Positions 23,838 through 36,464 are shown, counted from the stretch's first letter. The stretch is 64,000 bases of DNA from Theropithecus gelada (GCF_003255815.1 NC_037668.1:62988178-63052177); one strand, 5' to 3'. Translations and numbers: made by a program. Notes: generated from the sequence alone by a model not told the origin.

Positions 23838-25109
23838 CAGGAAAGCTTTCCTTTGGATTCTGTATCAGTTGGGACCTGATTACAGATAATCCAACTTAAA
23901 TCAACTTAAGAGGAATTTATGGGATTTATGGCATCCAGAGAAGGGTTGAAGAACCAGCCACATGAAGGATGTAACCGGGCTTCAGGAACAAATCAGAGCA
24001 AGGATGCTAATGCCACTAATATTTTTAGTCTTCGCCTCACTCTGTTTTTATCAGTTCCAGTTTGTTTGCTGATGGACCAATTAAATGTGGTCTGGGCATA
24101 GAGTTTATAAGGGTATGGTTGCTTCCTGAGTATACATGTGGATTGAATTAGTATACCTTTGAAGGTGTTGTAGAATCCAGCAGGAGATGTGGAGTATTAG
24201 ATCTAGGTGCTAAGTGGAAAAGATGGATTTGAGGGAGATAAGAAGTAAAGTTGACAGAATTTGTCCAGGGGGGAATCTTGAGCACCTGCTGGTTTGGTGA
24301 ATCTGTTAACCATCTGAGGGAATTATAAGAAGCATGTGCTTGGAATGGGAGGGAACATGATGAGTTTTGATTTTAGAGATGCTAAGTTGGAGAACGTGTA
24401 GGAGCTAGTTGAATGTAGACTTCCGAAATCCTGGAAGAAAGGTCTAAGCTTAAGTGCTTAGGAAGTCAGTAGCAAAGGTAAGTGTTATGGAGGTGAACAA
24501 AATAGCTCAGTCTGAGTGTGAAAGTAAAGAGAATGGGAATCTTGCAGAGAAACTAATATTGAAGCCATGTGAACAGAAGAAGAGGAGTGTAAAATAAATT
24601 AATAAGGCAATTAAGGAAAGTAAGAAGAAATAAGAGTACCAAAGAATCCAAAGGAATTTTATCCATGAGGGATATGCCACTTAGGGATTGAAAAAAGTCA
24701 ATTCGCTTTGAGCATTGGGAGATCATTGATGATGTTAATGAGAAAAGTTCCAGTGGAAAGTTGGGAGCTGATTGTATTAAGCTCAAAGGGTTAATGGATA
24801 GAGGTGAAGTAGAAGCAAACTATGTAGAATTTTTTTCCTACAAGTTTGTGAAGGGAAGATGAATGAGGGCATTGTAGGGCTAGGGGGTTGCTTTGTTTTG
24901 TTTTGGAATGGGAGAGATTAGTATATATTAGTAGTTTTGAACAGTAAATAATTTTTTATTCTAGGTTGGAGAAAATTTATTTTTATGTTTAAATATTAAC
25001 TGCCATAAGTGTTTGTTAATGTTAGTGCAGAGAAAATGGGACTCAGACCAAAGGACCTGAGTGCTGATCTCAGTTTTACCTGAATAATCGCCATAATAAT
25101 TATAAATAC

Positions 25110-25345
25110 CATTTTATATTCCCTTCTATTTGTCAGTCATTGTGTTAGTAGGTCTTTTATACATACTATCACTAATCCTCACCACAAATTAATCTCCAAG
25201 GTGAGTATTATGCTGTTGTATAGATAGACTCTGAGAGTTTACTTTTCAGGATTACATCGATTTTCAGGATCATGCTTTGATTTCAACACAGATATGTCTG
25301 ATTCTGAAGTTGGTGCTCTTTTCTCTATATCTCACAGCTTTCTTT
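25110..25345 (-). mobile_element. MIR
   Basis: Antisense MIR core: ATACATACTATCACTAATCCTCACC...GATTTCAACACAGATATGTCTGATTC. It lies about 220 bp upstream of exon A. Confidence 0.7.
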
Positions 25346-25564
25346 TCTAACCTGAAGTAGTTTCTCAAGTTTTGGCTCCTCGTTTCCTTAACTGTCAGAT
25401 AAGAATAGTCATATCTGTCACACCCATATCAAAGTGTTAAATGAATACTATGGTAATATCTGTATTATGTTTGAAAAAATATTTATTTGGTTAAATACCA
25501 AACTGACCTTATCATTGTGGTCTTTAGCACTATCGTTTGTCTAAACAGTATTTTACTTTTTAAG

Positions 25565-26086
25565 GTGGTGGTATCATGGATACAGAAATGTCTGAAGATA
25601 TAGACCACAACTTAACTCCTACCCTTGACAGCATGTCTTATGGAATGCCGAATCAAACAGGATCTGAAAATTCATTGCTGGATGAAGATGATTATTTTTT
25701 GAACTCTGGGGATCTTGCAGGAATTCCAGTCGTTGGTAGTGACAATGAGGATGAACAGGATTTTAGTTCAAAGGACAATCTTGTGTCTTCAATTCATACT
25801 GATGATAGCTTGGAAGTAGAGAGAAGAGTCACACAGCATGAATCAGACAATGAAAATGAAATACAAATTCAAAATAAGTTAAAAAAAGACTTTCCTAAAC
25901 AGTTTGATCAGGTTTCTGTCTTTAAATCAATACGGAAAGATTTTAGTCTAGTAAGAGAAAACAGCAAAGAGACATTTTCTGGAAAGGAGAAAAATAGAGA
26001 CCTAACTTATGAACGTGAAAAACGGTTGGATAAACCCCATAAAGATTTGGATTCAAGGTTGAAAAGCAGTTTTTTTGATAAAGCAG
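25565..26086 (+). CDS. ZMYM4: ZMYM4 coding exon A (N-terminal acidic region)
   Basis: This 522-nt exon is entered through a TTTTTAAG acceptor and left through GTAATA. It starts with the last two bases of a codon (the family's Cys-Gly-Gly-Ile-Met context) and ends with one base of an Ala codon. ZMYM4 is a nuclear MYM-type zinc finger protein; its paralogues ZMYM2 and ZMYM3 belong to chromatin/corepressor complexes and bind SUMO. This exon codes for the disordered N-terminus: it is rich in Asp, Glu, Ser and Asn, with an IPVV run followed by SDNEDE that fits a SUMO-interacting motif, then a Lys/Glu-rich tail. The ATG at 25576 lies inside the exon. In the full-length protein the frame comes in from upstream, so this Met is internal or an alternative start. 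Identity as ZMYM4 rather than ZMYM2/3 rests on the recognised MDTEMSEDIDHN opening. Confidence 0.97.
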
Positions 26087-26639
26087 GTAATAATTGTTGG
26101 AATTAGAACCATAAAACACAATTTAAAATTACTGATCATAATATATAACTTTTACTACTTTTGATGTTAAGTGAAGTATGAACGGTTAAATTCATTGTAA
26201 GCTTGTCATTTTTCTTTTGTCCTTGTTCTTTGCAGAGTGACTGAATTTCTCCCAGTAACTTTTGGTAATGGTATAAATGGTTGAAAATAGCTCTAAACCT
26301 CATTTCTCCCTCCCCTGGTTGCAATGTTTTGATGAGAAAGGCAAGATACTTGAATCACCTGTTCATTTTCTTTGGTTGAACATTGGAACCTGAAGTTGGA
26401 TTTAACTTCTTTGTGCTGTAAGCACTAATTCAAACTGCTGTCTCACCACTTAGTCCAAATTAGGGAGTTTTTATTTTATTTTTTAAATTTAATTTAATTT
26501 TTTGTTTATAAACTCTCACCTCTATCTGAAAGGGAGGTTTTTTAAAAAAAAAAATTCTAATTTATGTTTTAGAAGTTTCTTGAGGTTTCTCCTGAGCCTC
26601 TTTGCCCGGTGTACCCTATACTTTAGCTGTAGTTAACAT

Positions 26640-27020
26640 TCTTGAATATATCATGTATTTCCTTCTGTGCCTTCCTTTCCTCCTGCTATTCCATTTGCCT
26701 GCATGTCATTTTCTCTCTGTATATTTGCTTGTGAAAGTACTTCTTATCCAGCAATGCCTAACTCATAAACCTCTTCTACTCTGTCATCATTCTAACTGCT
26801 CTACATCAAGAATGAATTGTTTCCTTATCTATATTTCCACAGCGTTTTCATGCCTCATTATTTATTTATAGTACTTATCACACAGTATTATAGTTCTGTA
26901 TTTGTTTTACCTTACCTACTAGTGTAGGAGTTGAGGGCCAGATTTTATCTTACTCATCTTTGTATTCTTGGGGCCTAACCTAGTATAGTAAAATAGTAAT
27001 TATTCAATAAACGTTCACTA
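26640..27020 (+). mobile_element. L2
   Basis: TTATTTATAGTACTTATCACACAGTATTATAG...TGTATTCTTGGGGCCTAACCTAGTATAG...CAATAAACGTTCA is the L2 3' region. Confidence 0.8.
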
Positions 27021-27826
27021 GCTGTGAAGGAAAGCGAGTATTCTATACCAGTCCTTGTATTTCTTCTAACAATGCTAGGAAATGTATGGTAGAAAGAACA
27101 AACCAGTATCGTTAAAGAGACAGCTTTTGAGTATGTACAAGGCTGTGCGAGGATATACTATGTTTTTCTCTATAATTCAGTATATATTTCCAGTATCCCT
27201 TCTTGGGGTATGAGAGTCATGTTTCTCAAGGAACATAATGTCTAGTAGTAGAATGGGGACAAGACAGGTCTGGCAGTAGAAGTGCCAATGTCCAGTGGAA
27301 TAGCATAAGATTTAATTTACAGTTAAAGACAATGGTAGAAGAGCTTGTCATAAGGCAGTTCAAGAAGATATCTTTCAAATAACTGAAACAGTGTGTTTTA
27401 GGGATTCTTAGAAGAGAGATGATTTTTAACTTATTGAACAGGGAGGGTTTTATAGAGGAGAGGTGAATTTTTGACTGAGCTGAGTCTGGAAAACTATAAA
27501 GATTAGGATAGACAGAGGGGACTTGGAACAGAATAAGTAGAAATGGGGGAGAACAAACACAAGTAATTTTCAGAGCAAAAATAATTGTTTTTTTTTAGGT
27601 TTGAGCAAGGAAAAAATGTAGGGTAAGGCTAAAAGTTAGGTGGGGCCAGATTGTGCAGAACTTCGAGTGAAAATACCTTTTGGGTGTTTTTGGGACCCAA
27701 TTCACTCTAACGAGCATCTTTGTTGGAAAAGAGAGGTGGTTATCAAATGATAGCTTTTTAGGTCACTCTTTATAAGATTTGTTATTCATATACATGTGTT
27801 TGTTTGTTTTTTTTTCCTTTCAATAG

Positions 27827-27888
27827 CTAATCAAGTTGAAGAAACATTACATACCCATTTACCACAAACCCCAGAAACAAACTTTAGG
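27827..27888 (+). CDS. ZMYM4: ZMYM4 coding exon B
   Basis: A 62-nt exon with acceptor CTTTCAATAG and a strong donor GTAAGT. It completes the Ala codon begun in exon A and ends on a codon boundary. It encodes about 21 residues (NQVEETLHTHLP and so on) of the disordered N-terminal region with no zinc-binding residues. Because 62 is not a multiple of three, skipping it would shift the frame into exon C, so it is expected to be constitutive. The intron behind it is short (353 bp), and exons B and C may be recognised as a pair. Confidence 0.95.
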
Positions 27889-28241
27889 GTAAGTTTTCAG
27901 TGTGTATGTAGATTGCTGTAACTGTGACAAGTGTCAAAGTTTTCTTTATGTCACTTTCTAAATTCTAACAATGTATTAGGTAGAGCACTGATTTTTTTTT
28001 TTTTAATTTGCTTAATATTTGTGTAAGGTCATCATTGGAGACATTCTAAAAAGCCTCAACTCTTAGGGTCTTTGTTTGTATTTGGTATTTAGACATATAA
28101 CACATTTACTTTTAGGCATAGGGACGCTAATGAATGTCCATAGAGTTCTTCATTTCCAATGAGCTTTTCTTTGGGTGTTAAACCTGAAGAGGAATCATTT
28201 TTAAATCTGAATATTTATTAATCCTTTATATTGTGTTTTAG

Positions 28242-28412
28242 GATTCCAGCTACCCATTTGCCAATAAAGAATCCATTGGTTCGGAACTGGGGAATTCCTT
28301 TGCATCAAATATTAGAATTAAAGAAGAACCTTTGGATGATGAGTATGACAAAGCAATGGCACCACGGCAGGGACTACTAGACAAAATTAAAGATGAACCT
28401 GACAATGCTCAA
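28242..28412 (+). CDS. ZMYM4: ZMYM4 coding exon C (two SUMO-consensus sites)
   Basis: A 171-nt exon (57 codons, phase 0 at both ends). The acceptor is TGTTTTAG and the donor GTAAAC. The translated segment contains two copies of the hydrophobic-Lys-x-Glu SUMO acceptor pattern: IKEE (28317-28328) and IKDE (28386-28397), each followed by Pro. The pair sits in an acidic, otherwise featureless stretch. Covalent SUMO attachment in front of the MYM array would match the SUMO biology known for ZMYM2, but modification here is inferred from motif only. Symmetrical phase means this exon could be skipped without a frameshift, which would remove both sites. Confidence 0.96.
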
Positions 28413-29336
28413 GTAAACATTTCACCTTTTTTCCCCCCCTTCTTTTTGTTCCACACATTGAATTATTCATTTGAGAGAGGAAGTGCTTAAGAAGTGAAAT
28501 AGTTTGTTGACAGGGTGAAAGGAAACTCTTAAAGAAGGTTGAGGCTATTTGAATTACCATATAAGGCATTAATGAGCTGTATGAAACTTTTCCTGAGTAG
28601 TAATTAAGGCTTTTAATCATCTGTGTTTCTTAACACCACTGTGATTTTTGCAATGCATTTTAGCGCAAGGATTTGAGAAGTATACAGCAGATATGGTTGA
28701 AGGTTTATGGTAGTTTATGGGTTTGTGGTGCAATCAAGTTTATGTAGGATAGTAAGCCTTTTGCAGTTAATGCTAATGAAGTACAGGCTATATATGGATT
28801 TAAATATTTTTCAGGAGGGGTTAATGGACAGATCATCTTTGGAAGGGTTAATTGATTGAAGAACCAGTTCATTGGATTAGTGGATAGAAGGTAAAGGAGG
28901 CTTTGATGAATGATACGTGATTCCAAGTTTGAGATCTGTGAGTAATAAGAGTGAAGGTAGAACTCTGCTATTTCAAGGTTGCTCTGGAGATAAAATCATA
29001 GAGATCTTGTGACTGTGAGGTCCTGAAGTCAGCTAAGCTATCCATGCAGTTAATGATGTTGCTATTGTTGGAATAGAAGGAAAAAGTTATATCAGATGCT
29101 GCAATCATTTTGAAGTGCAAGAAGGGGTCCAAGGGACGAGTTTGCAATAGCAGCAATTATTTGAGGGTATCTGTGTTTTGTACAGACGGTATGAATTGGC
29201 TGTTTTTCTGAAATGACATTTAATCTGGGGGAAGCTTATATTTTCCTATCTTTCTGTTTGTATTAGAGGGTTTGAGACTGTCAGACTTCTGTGAAAGTGC
29301 TTTCTTCTTCTTTTCTTTCTTTCTTTTTGTTTTTTT

Positions 29337-29369
<33 letters not shown>

Positions 29370-29905
29370 AGACAAGGTCTTGCTCTGTTGCCCAGGCTGG
29401 AATGCAGTGGTGCAATCACTGCTCACTGCAGCCTCAACCTCCCAGGCTGGAGTGAACTTCCCAGCTCAGCCTCTCAAGTAGCTGGGACCACAGGCGTGTA
29501 CCACCACACTGGCGAATTAAAAAAAAATTTGGTAGAGGGGCCCGAAGTGGTGGCTCATGCCTGTCATCCCAGCACTTTGCAGGCTGAAGCCAGCAAATCA
29601 CTTGAGGTCAGGAGTTCCAGACCACCCTGACCAACCTGGTGAAATCCCATCTCTATTAGAAATACAGAAAATTAGCCAGGCATGGTGGCGGGTGCCTGTA
29701 ATTCCAGCTACTTCGGAGGCCGAGGGAGGAGAATCACTTGAACCCAGGAGGTGGAGGTTGCAACGAGTCGAGATTGCACCACTGCCCTCCAGCCTGGATG
29801 ACAGAGTGAGACTCCATCTCAAAAAAAAAAACAATAAAAATAATAATATTTTTTTTTTTTTGGTAGAGTAAGTTGCACAGGCTTGTCTCTAACTTCTGTG
29901 AGCAC
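29337..29905 (-). mobile_element. Old Alu (AluJ-like) interrupted by a younger Alu
   Basis: Body at 29337-29538 resumes at about 29858 (TTTTTTGGTAGAGTAAG...). TTTGGTAGAG is duplicated around the insert. Confidence 0.85.
29539..29850 (+). mobile_element. Alu nested in AluJ
   Basis: Plus-strand Alu with an AACAATAAAAATAATAAT tail. Confidence 0.9.
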
Positions 29906-31204
29906 AGAATTAGGGATAAATAGATGTCTCAACACCTGGGGAAAGTTCTTGTGGCAGTATATCCTTCAGAAGACTACAACTATGTCTATATGAAGGGCAG
30001 ATCTTGTATCTCTTCTCCTGCCCCAATGTGGGTATGCTGGCAGGGTACCAAAATCATCTCTTTCTTTTGTACTTGACCCATGTGACACTTCCGTGGGACA
30101 AAAAGGCACTTGAAGCATAAACCAAATACAGTAGGGGTAGAGAACACTGAGAAGGTTATTAGTATTGTTGTTTTCAAAACAGTCAGAGGTTCCATTGGCT
30201 AGAGAATATAAATAGGATGGAACAGATAGAAACACTTAGATTTTTATATACTTATTCAGAATTATAAAATGTGTTATAAAATACTGAATATGAATATGAA
30301 GTTTCATCATGATTATGGAGAAGAACTTCCCCAAAGACTCCCTCCCTGATTGATTGGACTTGAGAATTAAGCAGTAATGTGAGTAGATCCTGGGCATAAG
30401 ATCCAAAAACATTCTTTACCCTGACCCCACAATAAGGCACTTGCAGTATGTGAGTGGATAGAGCTAGGTTTTCCCTGAGGAGTCCTTTTTGTTGTCAGCC
30501 ATACCAGTCCTATAGGATCAGACCTTTGATAATTCTTCTAGAAATCCCCCCAGAGCAGCTCATGTTTTAAACTAGATACATGATTCTTTCCTTCTTTTCT
30601 TTTTCTTGTCTTTTCCACACCCTTTTCCACCTTCCCTCTTTCTTTTAGAGGAGTATCGCCTTTCAGTGTTGCATAACTTATTACTTTTATTCATTTCCCA
30701 TGTACTGGAAAAGGGAACTCTAGTGTATTATTTTATTAGTCTCAAAAAAGTACTATTAGCCTCTCATAAAATACCGATAGATTTTACAGTTGTGGTCAGC
30801 GTTTACTTTTGACCATCCAGTTACCAGTAACTTTTTTCATGGTTCAATACAATCATAGCTTTAGTTTATGGCACCTTTTCAAAACTTCCTTGGCTTTTCT
30901 TTGTGCTTAATTTAGGTAGTTTTGCTTTTAGCTCACTTGCTAATTCTCTTTTTTACACAATTCATTTTGGTCCTAATTTCTTTACTTTCCTGTATAAACA
31001 AGGTGCTGACATGTGTGTATATGTATTTAACTTCCTCTACCCATTTGCTCTTGGTTATTTCTTCAGTTATGATATTCTGGATTTGCCAGTCATCGTCTGT
31101 CCTCCTGCCTCTATTACTGGCATGATGTCATTGGGTCTCTCAGTTTCATTTCTTCGTTCTAATTCTATTGCATGTTTCTATAATGTTTTCTGTAGTACTT
31201 TTAC

Positions 31205-31380
31205 AGTTACAGATGCTTTTACATGTACTCTGTTGCTTAATTCTCCTAACAACCTGCTATTTAAGATGGCCAGAGTAAAGGATGTTAACATTTGTAGATG
31301 AGAGAGCTGAGAGATACAGAGATTTAGTTACTCAGGCCTCATGGCCAGGAAGGAGTCAATCTGGGGTCGTAATCAAAGTA
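31205..31380 (-). mobile_element. MIR
   Basis: TTAATTCTCCTAACAACCTGC...TGTAGATGAGAGAGCTGAGAGA is an antisense MIR core. Confidence 0.7.
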
Positions 31381-32842
31381 TTTTTTTTTTTTTTAGTGTA
31401 CTAATCTTTCTGTAAATAAAAGTTGTTTAATTTTTAAAATACCTAGAGAAGGTTTCAAAATAGATACTTTAAACAGAGCCAGAGACCTCATTTTCCTCAT
31501 TTCCCTTTTCTGTAGGTTCTAAAATCTGTACATTCAGTAAATACTACATTAAAATCATGATTTCTTTTTCTTCTTGCTCATAATGATAGAGGGAGAGCTA
31601 ATGTGTAGTCTCTCATTGAAAGAACTCAATTAAAATGGGAAAGCAAATGAACTAATTGTCATAATAGTGATTCATACAGTTTTGGGAAGAAAATGTGATA
31701 ATTCAAATGTTGGGGCTTTGTTTTAGCCATGTTGAGTTAATTTGGCAATAGAAACTTACTCATTTCTAAAATACTTTCATGGGATATTAATATTGGTCTT
31801 CATTTGTAGTAAACTAAGAAAGTAAAGGTATTGGTATAGGATTTGTTTTGTTTTGTTTTGACATGTGTTTTTCTGCTTCTGAAAGCTTTTGGGTACCAAG
31901 TAGATGTTTACTTCTCAGAAAATATTTATTAGTTATTTGCTAGTCATTGATTTATCAAATACTTGTGGAATTAGTGATCATGGGAGGATACAAACATAAA
32001 CCAAACATGATTGTGCCTTGAAGGCATTGTGGACCATACAGACAGTACTTAAGATGTATACTATTTTACTGTATTACATAAATAATATGTACTCAAGGCT
32101 AAAGGAATCCAACAGAAGTTTGCAATAGCCATCACAGAGACTAAGAGAGCTGACTGGAGACCGTTAATGTATGCCAATGAGTATTGGTTGTTTCTGGAGT
32201 TTTCTGAGATTAAAATAAAAATATTTAAGGAAATTTTCTTTAATACACTATATAGTGAAGGAATGTCATGATTAGTTGATGTTAGAAAATCTTTTAATAC
32301 ATACATTTCATCAGCAGGTCAAATAGGAGTATCTGCAATAGTCACTTTATTAGATGCCAAAAGACATCTCATTAATTCAGCCATTTCTTACAATAGATTT
32401 TTTTCTTGATCATGATAAGGAACTACTACTTCAGATCAGTAAGTTATTGAAGTTCAAGTAAAATGATGCAAACTTTCTGTTAATATTACTAAAAGAATAC
32501 AAGTTGCGGATGTCATCGTTATTATTTAACTCTTGTTGGATTTTTACTCCAATCCATGTTAAAGAAATTAAAAGAAAAAATAATGGAAAAAGGGAAATAA
32601 AATTATCACTTGCTATTAATATTTATGAAAGAATTAATAGAATTCATGAAAATTTAGTGGAGTACGTAGTTGAATTATACCAATATTTCTGTAAACTTCC
32701 TAGTTAGATGATATAATGAAAAAGATACACTATTACCAGCAGCAACCAGTACTTACATCAAATATAACTTGAAATAATGAAGAAACCATCTTTTTAAATA
32801 TAAGAAATATGAAGATGTCAGTTATTTTTAAATTAAGATTTA

Positions 32843-33150
32843 AGGCCGGGTGTAATCCTATAATCATGATCACGCCTGTAATCCTAACAATTTGGGAGGC
32901 CAAGTGAGGTGAATCACTTGAGGTCAGGAGTTCAAGACCAGCCTGGCCAACATGATGAAACCCTGTCTCTACTAAAAAATACAAAAATTAGCCGGGCGTG
33001 GTGGTGCACGCCTGTAATCACAGCTACTCAGGAGGCTGAGGCAGGAGCCTCACTCGAGCCTGGGAGGTGGAGGCTGCAGTGAGCTAAGATCGTGCCATTG
33101 CACCCCAACTTGTGGGACAATAGTGAAATTCCATCTCAAAAAAAAAATTG
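32843..33150 (+). mobile_element. Alu in sense L1
   Basis: Plus-strand Alu with a diverged 5' end (TGTAATCCTATAATCATGATCACG) and AAATTAAGATT/AAATTGAGATT duplication. Confidence 0.9.
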
Positions 33151-33336
33151 AGATTCAGATTTGATGCAGTTCTGATGAAAATATCAAGTTAGGTTACGAA
33201 GTTTTGTAGAAGAATTATAGGCATGCACATACACACACTTACTACACATACATTCTAAAAAATGGATGGAGAGATTGAGAGGGGCAAACACTGTTAAATG
33301 GATGAACATCATATAATTCATTGCTTTCTTTCTTTT

Positions 33337-33645
33337 TTTTTTTTTTTTTTCCAAGAAAGATGGAGTTTCACTCTTGTTGCCCAGGCTGGAGTGCAATGGT
33401 GCAATATCGGCTCGCTGCAACCTCTGCCCCGCCCCCGCCCTGGGTTCAAGTGATTCTCCTGCCTCAGCCTCCTGAGTAACTGGGATTACAGGCGTGCGCC
33501 ATGTCCCGCTAATTTCTGTAATTTTAGTAGAAACAGAGTTTCACCATGTTGGCCAGGCTGGTCTCAGACTCCTAACCTCAGGTGATCCGCCGAGCTCGGC
33601 CTCCCAAGGTGCTGGGATTACAGGTGTGAGCCACCACGCCTGGCC
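33337..33645 (-). mobile_element. Alu in sense L1
   Basis: Minus-strand Alu with a GCCCCGCCCCCGCCC expansion in the middle of the left arm. It forms an inverted pair with the Alu about 190 bp upstream. Confidence 0.92.
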
Positions 33646-33809
33646 ATAAACATTCTACAGTTAGTTTCATTAGGATAGCATGATGTGATAAGATTAGTCA
33701 GACTGAAAATGATATAGAAGAGATAGCCCAAAAACAGACATTATTTTTTAAGAATTTGATATATTTATCAGTGGCAAATGAAAGGAATTCACTGTTTAGA
33801 GAAAGAAAA

Positions 33810-34119
33810 AGGGGTGGGCGTGGTGGCTTACGCCTGTAATTCCAGCACTTTGGGAGACTGAGGTGGGTAGATCACTTGAGGTAAGGAGTTCAAGACCAGC
33901 CTGGCCAACATGGTGAAACTCCGTCTCTACTAAAAATACAAAAATTAGCTGGGCGTGGTGGCAGGTCCCTGTAATCTCAGCTACTTGTGAGGCTGAGGCA
34001 GGAGAATCACTTGAACCCGAGAGGAGAGGTTGCAGTGAGCCGAGGTTGAGCTAGCCTGGGTGACAGAGCAAAACTCTGTCTCAAAAAGAAAAAAAGAAAA
34101 AAAGAAAAAAAAAAAAAGT
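33810..34119 (+). mobile_element. Alu in sense L1
   Basis: Plus-strand Alu with an (AAAAAG)n-type tail. Confidence 0.92.
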
Positions 34120-34161
34120 TCATTATACATCAAAATGAGTAAATTCCAAATGGAATAAAGC

Positions 34162-34410
34162 AGGGGTTGGCAAATTATTAGTGGTGGGCCAAATCCAGCC
34201 CTCCACCCCCTCATTTTTTTTGTTTTTCCACCCACTGCTTTTATAAATAAAGTTTTATTTGAACATTGCCACATTCATTCATTTACATATTATCTGGGTG
34301 CTTTTACTCCATCAGAGGAGAATTGAGTAGTTGGGACAGAGACCATATGGCCTGCAAAGTCAAAAGTATTTGCTATCTGGCCCCTTACAGATAAAGTTTG
34401 CTGACCCCTG
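34162..34410. mobile_element. hAT-Charlie MITE (MER5/MER20-like), complete
   Basis: A 249-bp element from CAGGGGTTGGCAAA to TTTGCTGACCCCTG. The ends are inverted repeats, with an 8-bp target-site duplication (GAATAAAG at 34154-34161, GATTAAAG at 34411-34418). It is inserted in the sense L1M of this intron. Confidence 0.88.
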
Positions 34411-35684
34411 GATTAAAGGACTGTATTATTATGAAAACGAAACTATTTTCTTATTCTTTTAATGTGGAAATAAAACTTTGTAAGAGATAGAAGAAATCAC
34501 AAGGGTAAAGACTGTCAGATATTTTTGACATAAAAATGGAAATAAATATATAAAATTTTAACTCAAAGTACACATTGAGGAAATGTTGATAACAAATGCT
34601 ACTGAGAGTTAATACTGTTCCATTATAATGTACTTTTTGTAAATGAACATTAAAAAATAGCTGCAAATTGAAACAAAGTGGGAAAATACTTTTAAATGGT
34701 GTTTTTTCATAAATTACTGGAGTAAATATAATTAAGAACATTTTTTGGGGAGGAAAACAGTCTGTCATTATGTATCAAGAACCTTTACTATGTACCTGTT
34801 TACCTAGTAGTTCCACTTTAGGAATTCTTTTCTTGGGAGATAATCCTAAATACAGGAGTATGAATATTCACAAAGATATTCATCGTGGCATTGCTCATTG
34901 TACTGAATATGCGGAAACATTAAATGGACCAACATTGTGTTGTGGTTATATAATCTCAGTGCCATGTGGGGCCATTAGAGCCTGAGGCAGAAGGAAAAAA
35001 TCAGTAATATTGATTTGGTATTTCTTTAAAATTTTGATATTTTGCTCGTCATGGACCTTGCATAAATTTGATTTTTAAAAATACTGTGTTAAAATATTAT
35101 CTTGATTACTGAGGTTTTGGTGCCCCCTTAATTTTGTACCTGAGGCATGTGCCTCACTCACCTCATCCCAGTCACATCTCTGTGTAATGTGTTACGTTTC
35201 TTAAATAATATATATTTGTATGTCTCAAACTTGAGTAATGTGCCGACACCTCCCCACCACAAAAAAGGAGATATATCTGAGATACTCCAGAATTCCAAGA
35301 ATAAGTGGTCTTGCAGAGTTTTTGCATGTTTCAGTATGATAAACAATTAAAATAAAAGTTATATCTATTATGTAATGATTTTAGAATGCAATCCTGTAAT
35401 TGTAAAAAGCAAACAGCACTAAAAAGTTGTAGTAGAACTCAGTTATATGGTGGTTACCCATGACTTAAAATATGTGTATGTACACATAAAAATCATTGAA
35501 ATAAAAACAAAATTTAAATAGCATTCTTTTAGAATTTTCAGACTACGTAGACCTCAGGGATTCTTGGACTTCAGTTTTGGAAACACTGGTATATTTAGCC
35601 ATTATAAGTTATTTTGGAGTAATATATTAATATACAAAAAGTTCAAATGATTCAAATGAGCAAAAAATCAGTTTATAAGAATGG

Positions 35685-35890
35685 TATATTTAGTATAATT
35701 ACAACTTATTAAGAAATAAAACCTCTGTATTGAGGTGGGGAAAAGACTGGAAAGAAATATACCCAAAGAATAACAGTGGTTGTTTTGGGATGATTAAAAT
35801 ATGATTAGATTTTTTTCTTATTTTTATTTATCTAAATTTTCTATAGTGATTGTGTATTACTTTTATAATAAAAAGTAACTCATAATACTT
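35685..35890 (+). mobile_element. L1ME-type 3' UTR fragment
   Basis: AACAGTGGTTGTTTTGGGATG...CTAAATTTTCTATAGTGATTGTGTATTACTTTTATAAT is the sense 3' UTR end of old L1 elements. Confidence 0.7.
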
Positions 35891-36158
35891 TAATAAAATT
35901 AAAGAAGATTTTTCAAAAATAATTTATAAATAGTAGTGTCACAGACTTTCATTTTTTCCTTCTTACACTCCTAGCATATACATATTATACCCATATTTAA
36001 TTATAGTTTGCTTGCTGTTTTGTATTTTATTATTTCTTATTAATGTTTTAAACATTTTCCACCTCTTTATAGTGGTAGTAAAATGTCTTGAATGTCTGGA
36101 TGTCTTTAGGTATTTATTCTTTTCTCTATGTATTTATTTATTTTTTTCTTCTTTAAAG

Positions 36159-36243
36159 GAGTATAGTCATGGCCAACAGCAAAAAACTCAAGAGGGGGAA
36201 CTGAAAATTAGTGCTGTGTTTTCAGTCAGTGGCAGCCCTCTTG
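36159..36243 (+). CDS. ZMYM4: ZMYM4 coding exon D
   Basis: An 85-nt exon between a CTTTAAAG acceptor and a GTAAGA donor. It starts on a codon boundary (Glu-Tyr-Ser-His-Gly) and ends with one base of an Ala codon finished in exon E. It encodes about 28 residues including a short Gln run (GQQQ) and a Ser/Val-rich stretch just before the zinc-finger array. It is preceded by a 7.7 kb intron but separated from exon E by only 255 bp. No metal-binding residues lie in it. Confidence 0.95.
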
Positions 36244-36460
36244 GTAAGAAACAGACCTGAATAAATGGATTGTGTATATTCTGACCAATATGATTGAGAA
36301 GAAATTCTGCTTGTATTAATAAACTAGACAGCTCTCTCTACCCACTGAGGATGCCTTTAAATTGTATATTGCATAATTACTATTGGGTTTCAAGACTAGC
36401 TCTAGAAGAGAAAGAATGTCTACTTAAAATTCATGGTAAAAAGTAAAACATTTTTTTCTT

Positions 36461-36464
<4 letters not shown>

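Larger units (their letters stand above)
1..25564 (+). other. ZMYM4: ZMYM4 upstream intron (3' part)
   Basis: No functional exon was found in this 25.5 kb stretch. It holds antisense L1 debris, about 25 Alus, Tigger and hAT fossils, the RPL5 pseudogene and simple repeats, listed separately. Stretches where I see little beyond AT-rich old intronic or heavily decayed LINE sequence are 3000-4300, 13870-15480, 15800-16040, 18240-18640, 18840-20230, 22900-23290 and 23840-25100. It ends at the exon A acceptor. Confidence 0.9.
32440..35000 (+). mobile_element. Sense-strand old L1 (L1M-type), broken by three Alus and a MITE
   Basis: Pieces at 32440-32842, 33151-33336, 33646-33809, 34120-34161 and 34419-35000 follow L1 ORF2 order. 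They end with GTAGTTCCACTTTAGGAATTC and the CATTGCTCATTGTACTGAATATGCGG region near the 3' end. No intact frame. Confidence 0.65.
28413..36158 (+). other. ZMYM4: ZMYM4 intron C-D
   Basis: This 7.7 kb intron contains a nested Alu pair, a sense-strand L1M broken by three Alus, a hAT element with intact target-site duplication and a MIR. No repeat or gene was recognised at 28413-29330, 29910-31200, 31390-32440, 35000-35680 or 35900-36150. The stretch around 35090-35190 looks like an old interspersed repeat I could not name. Confidence 0.85.

Noticed and set aside
26081..26106. Coding frame continuing past exon A
   Set aside because: The frame reads a few residues into the intron and stops; phase agreement with exon B shows that the donor at 26087 is used.
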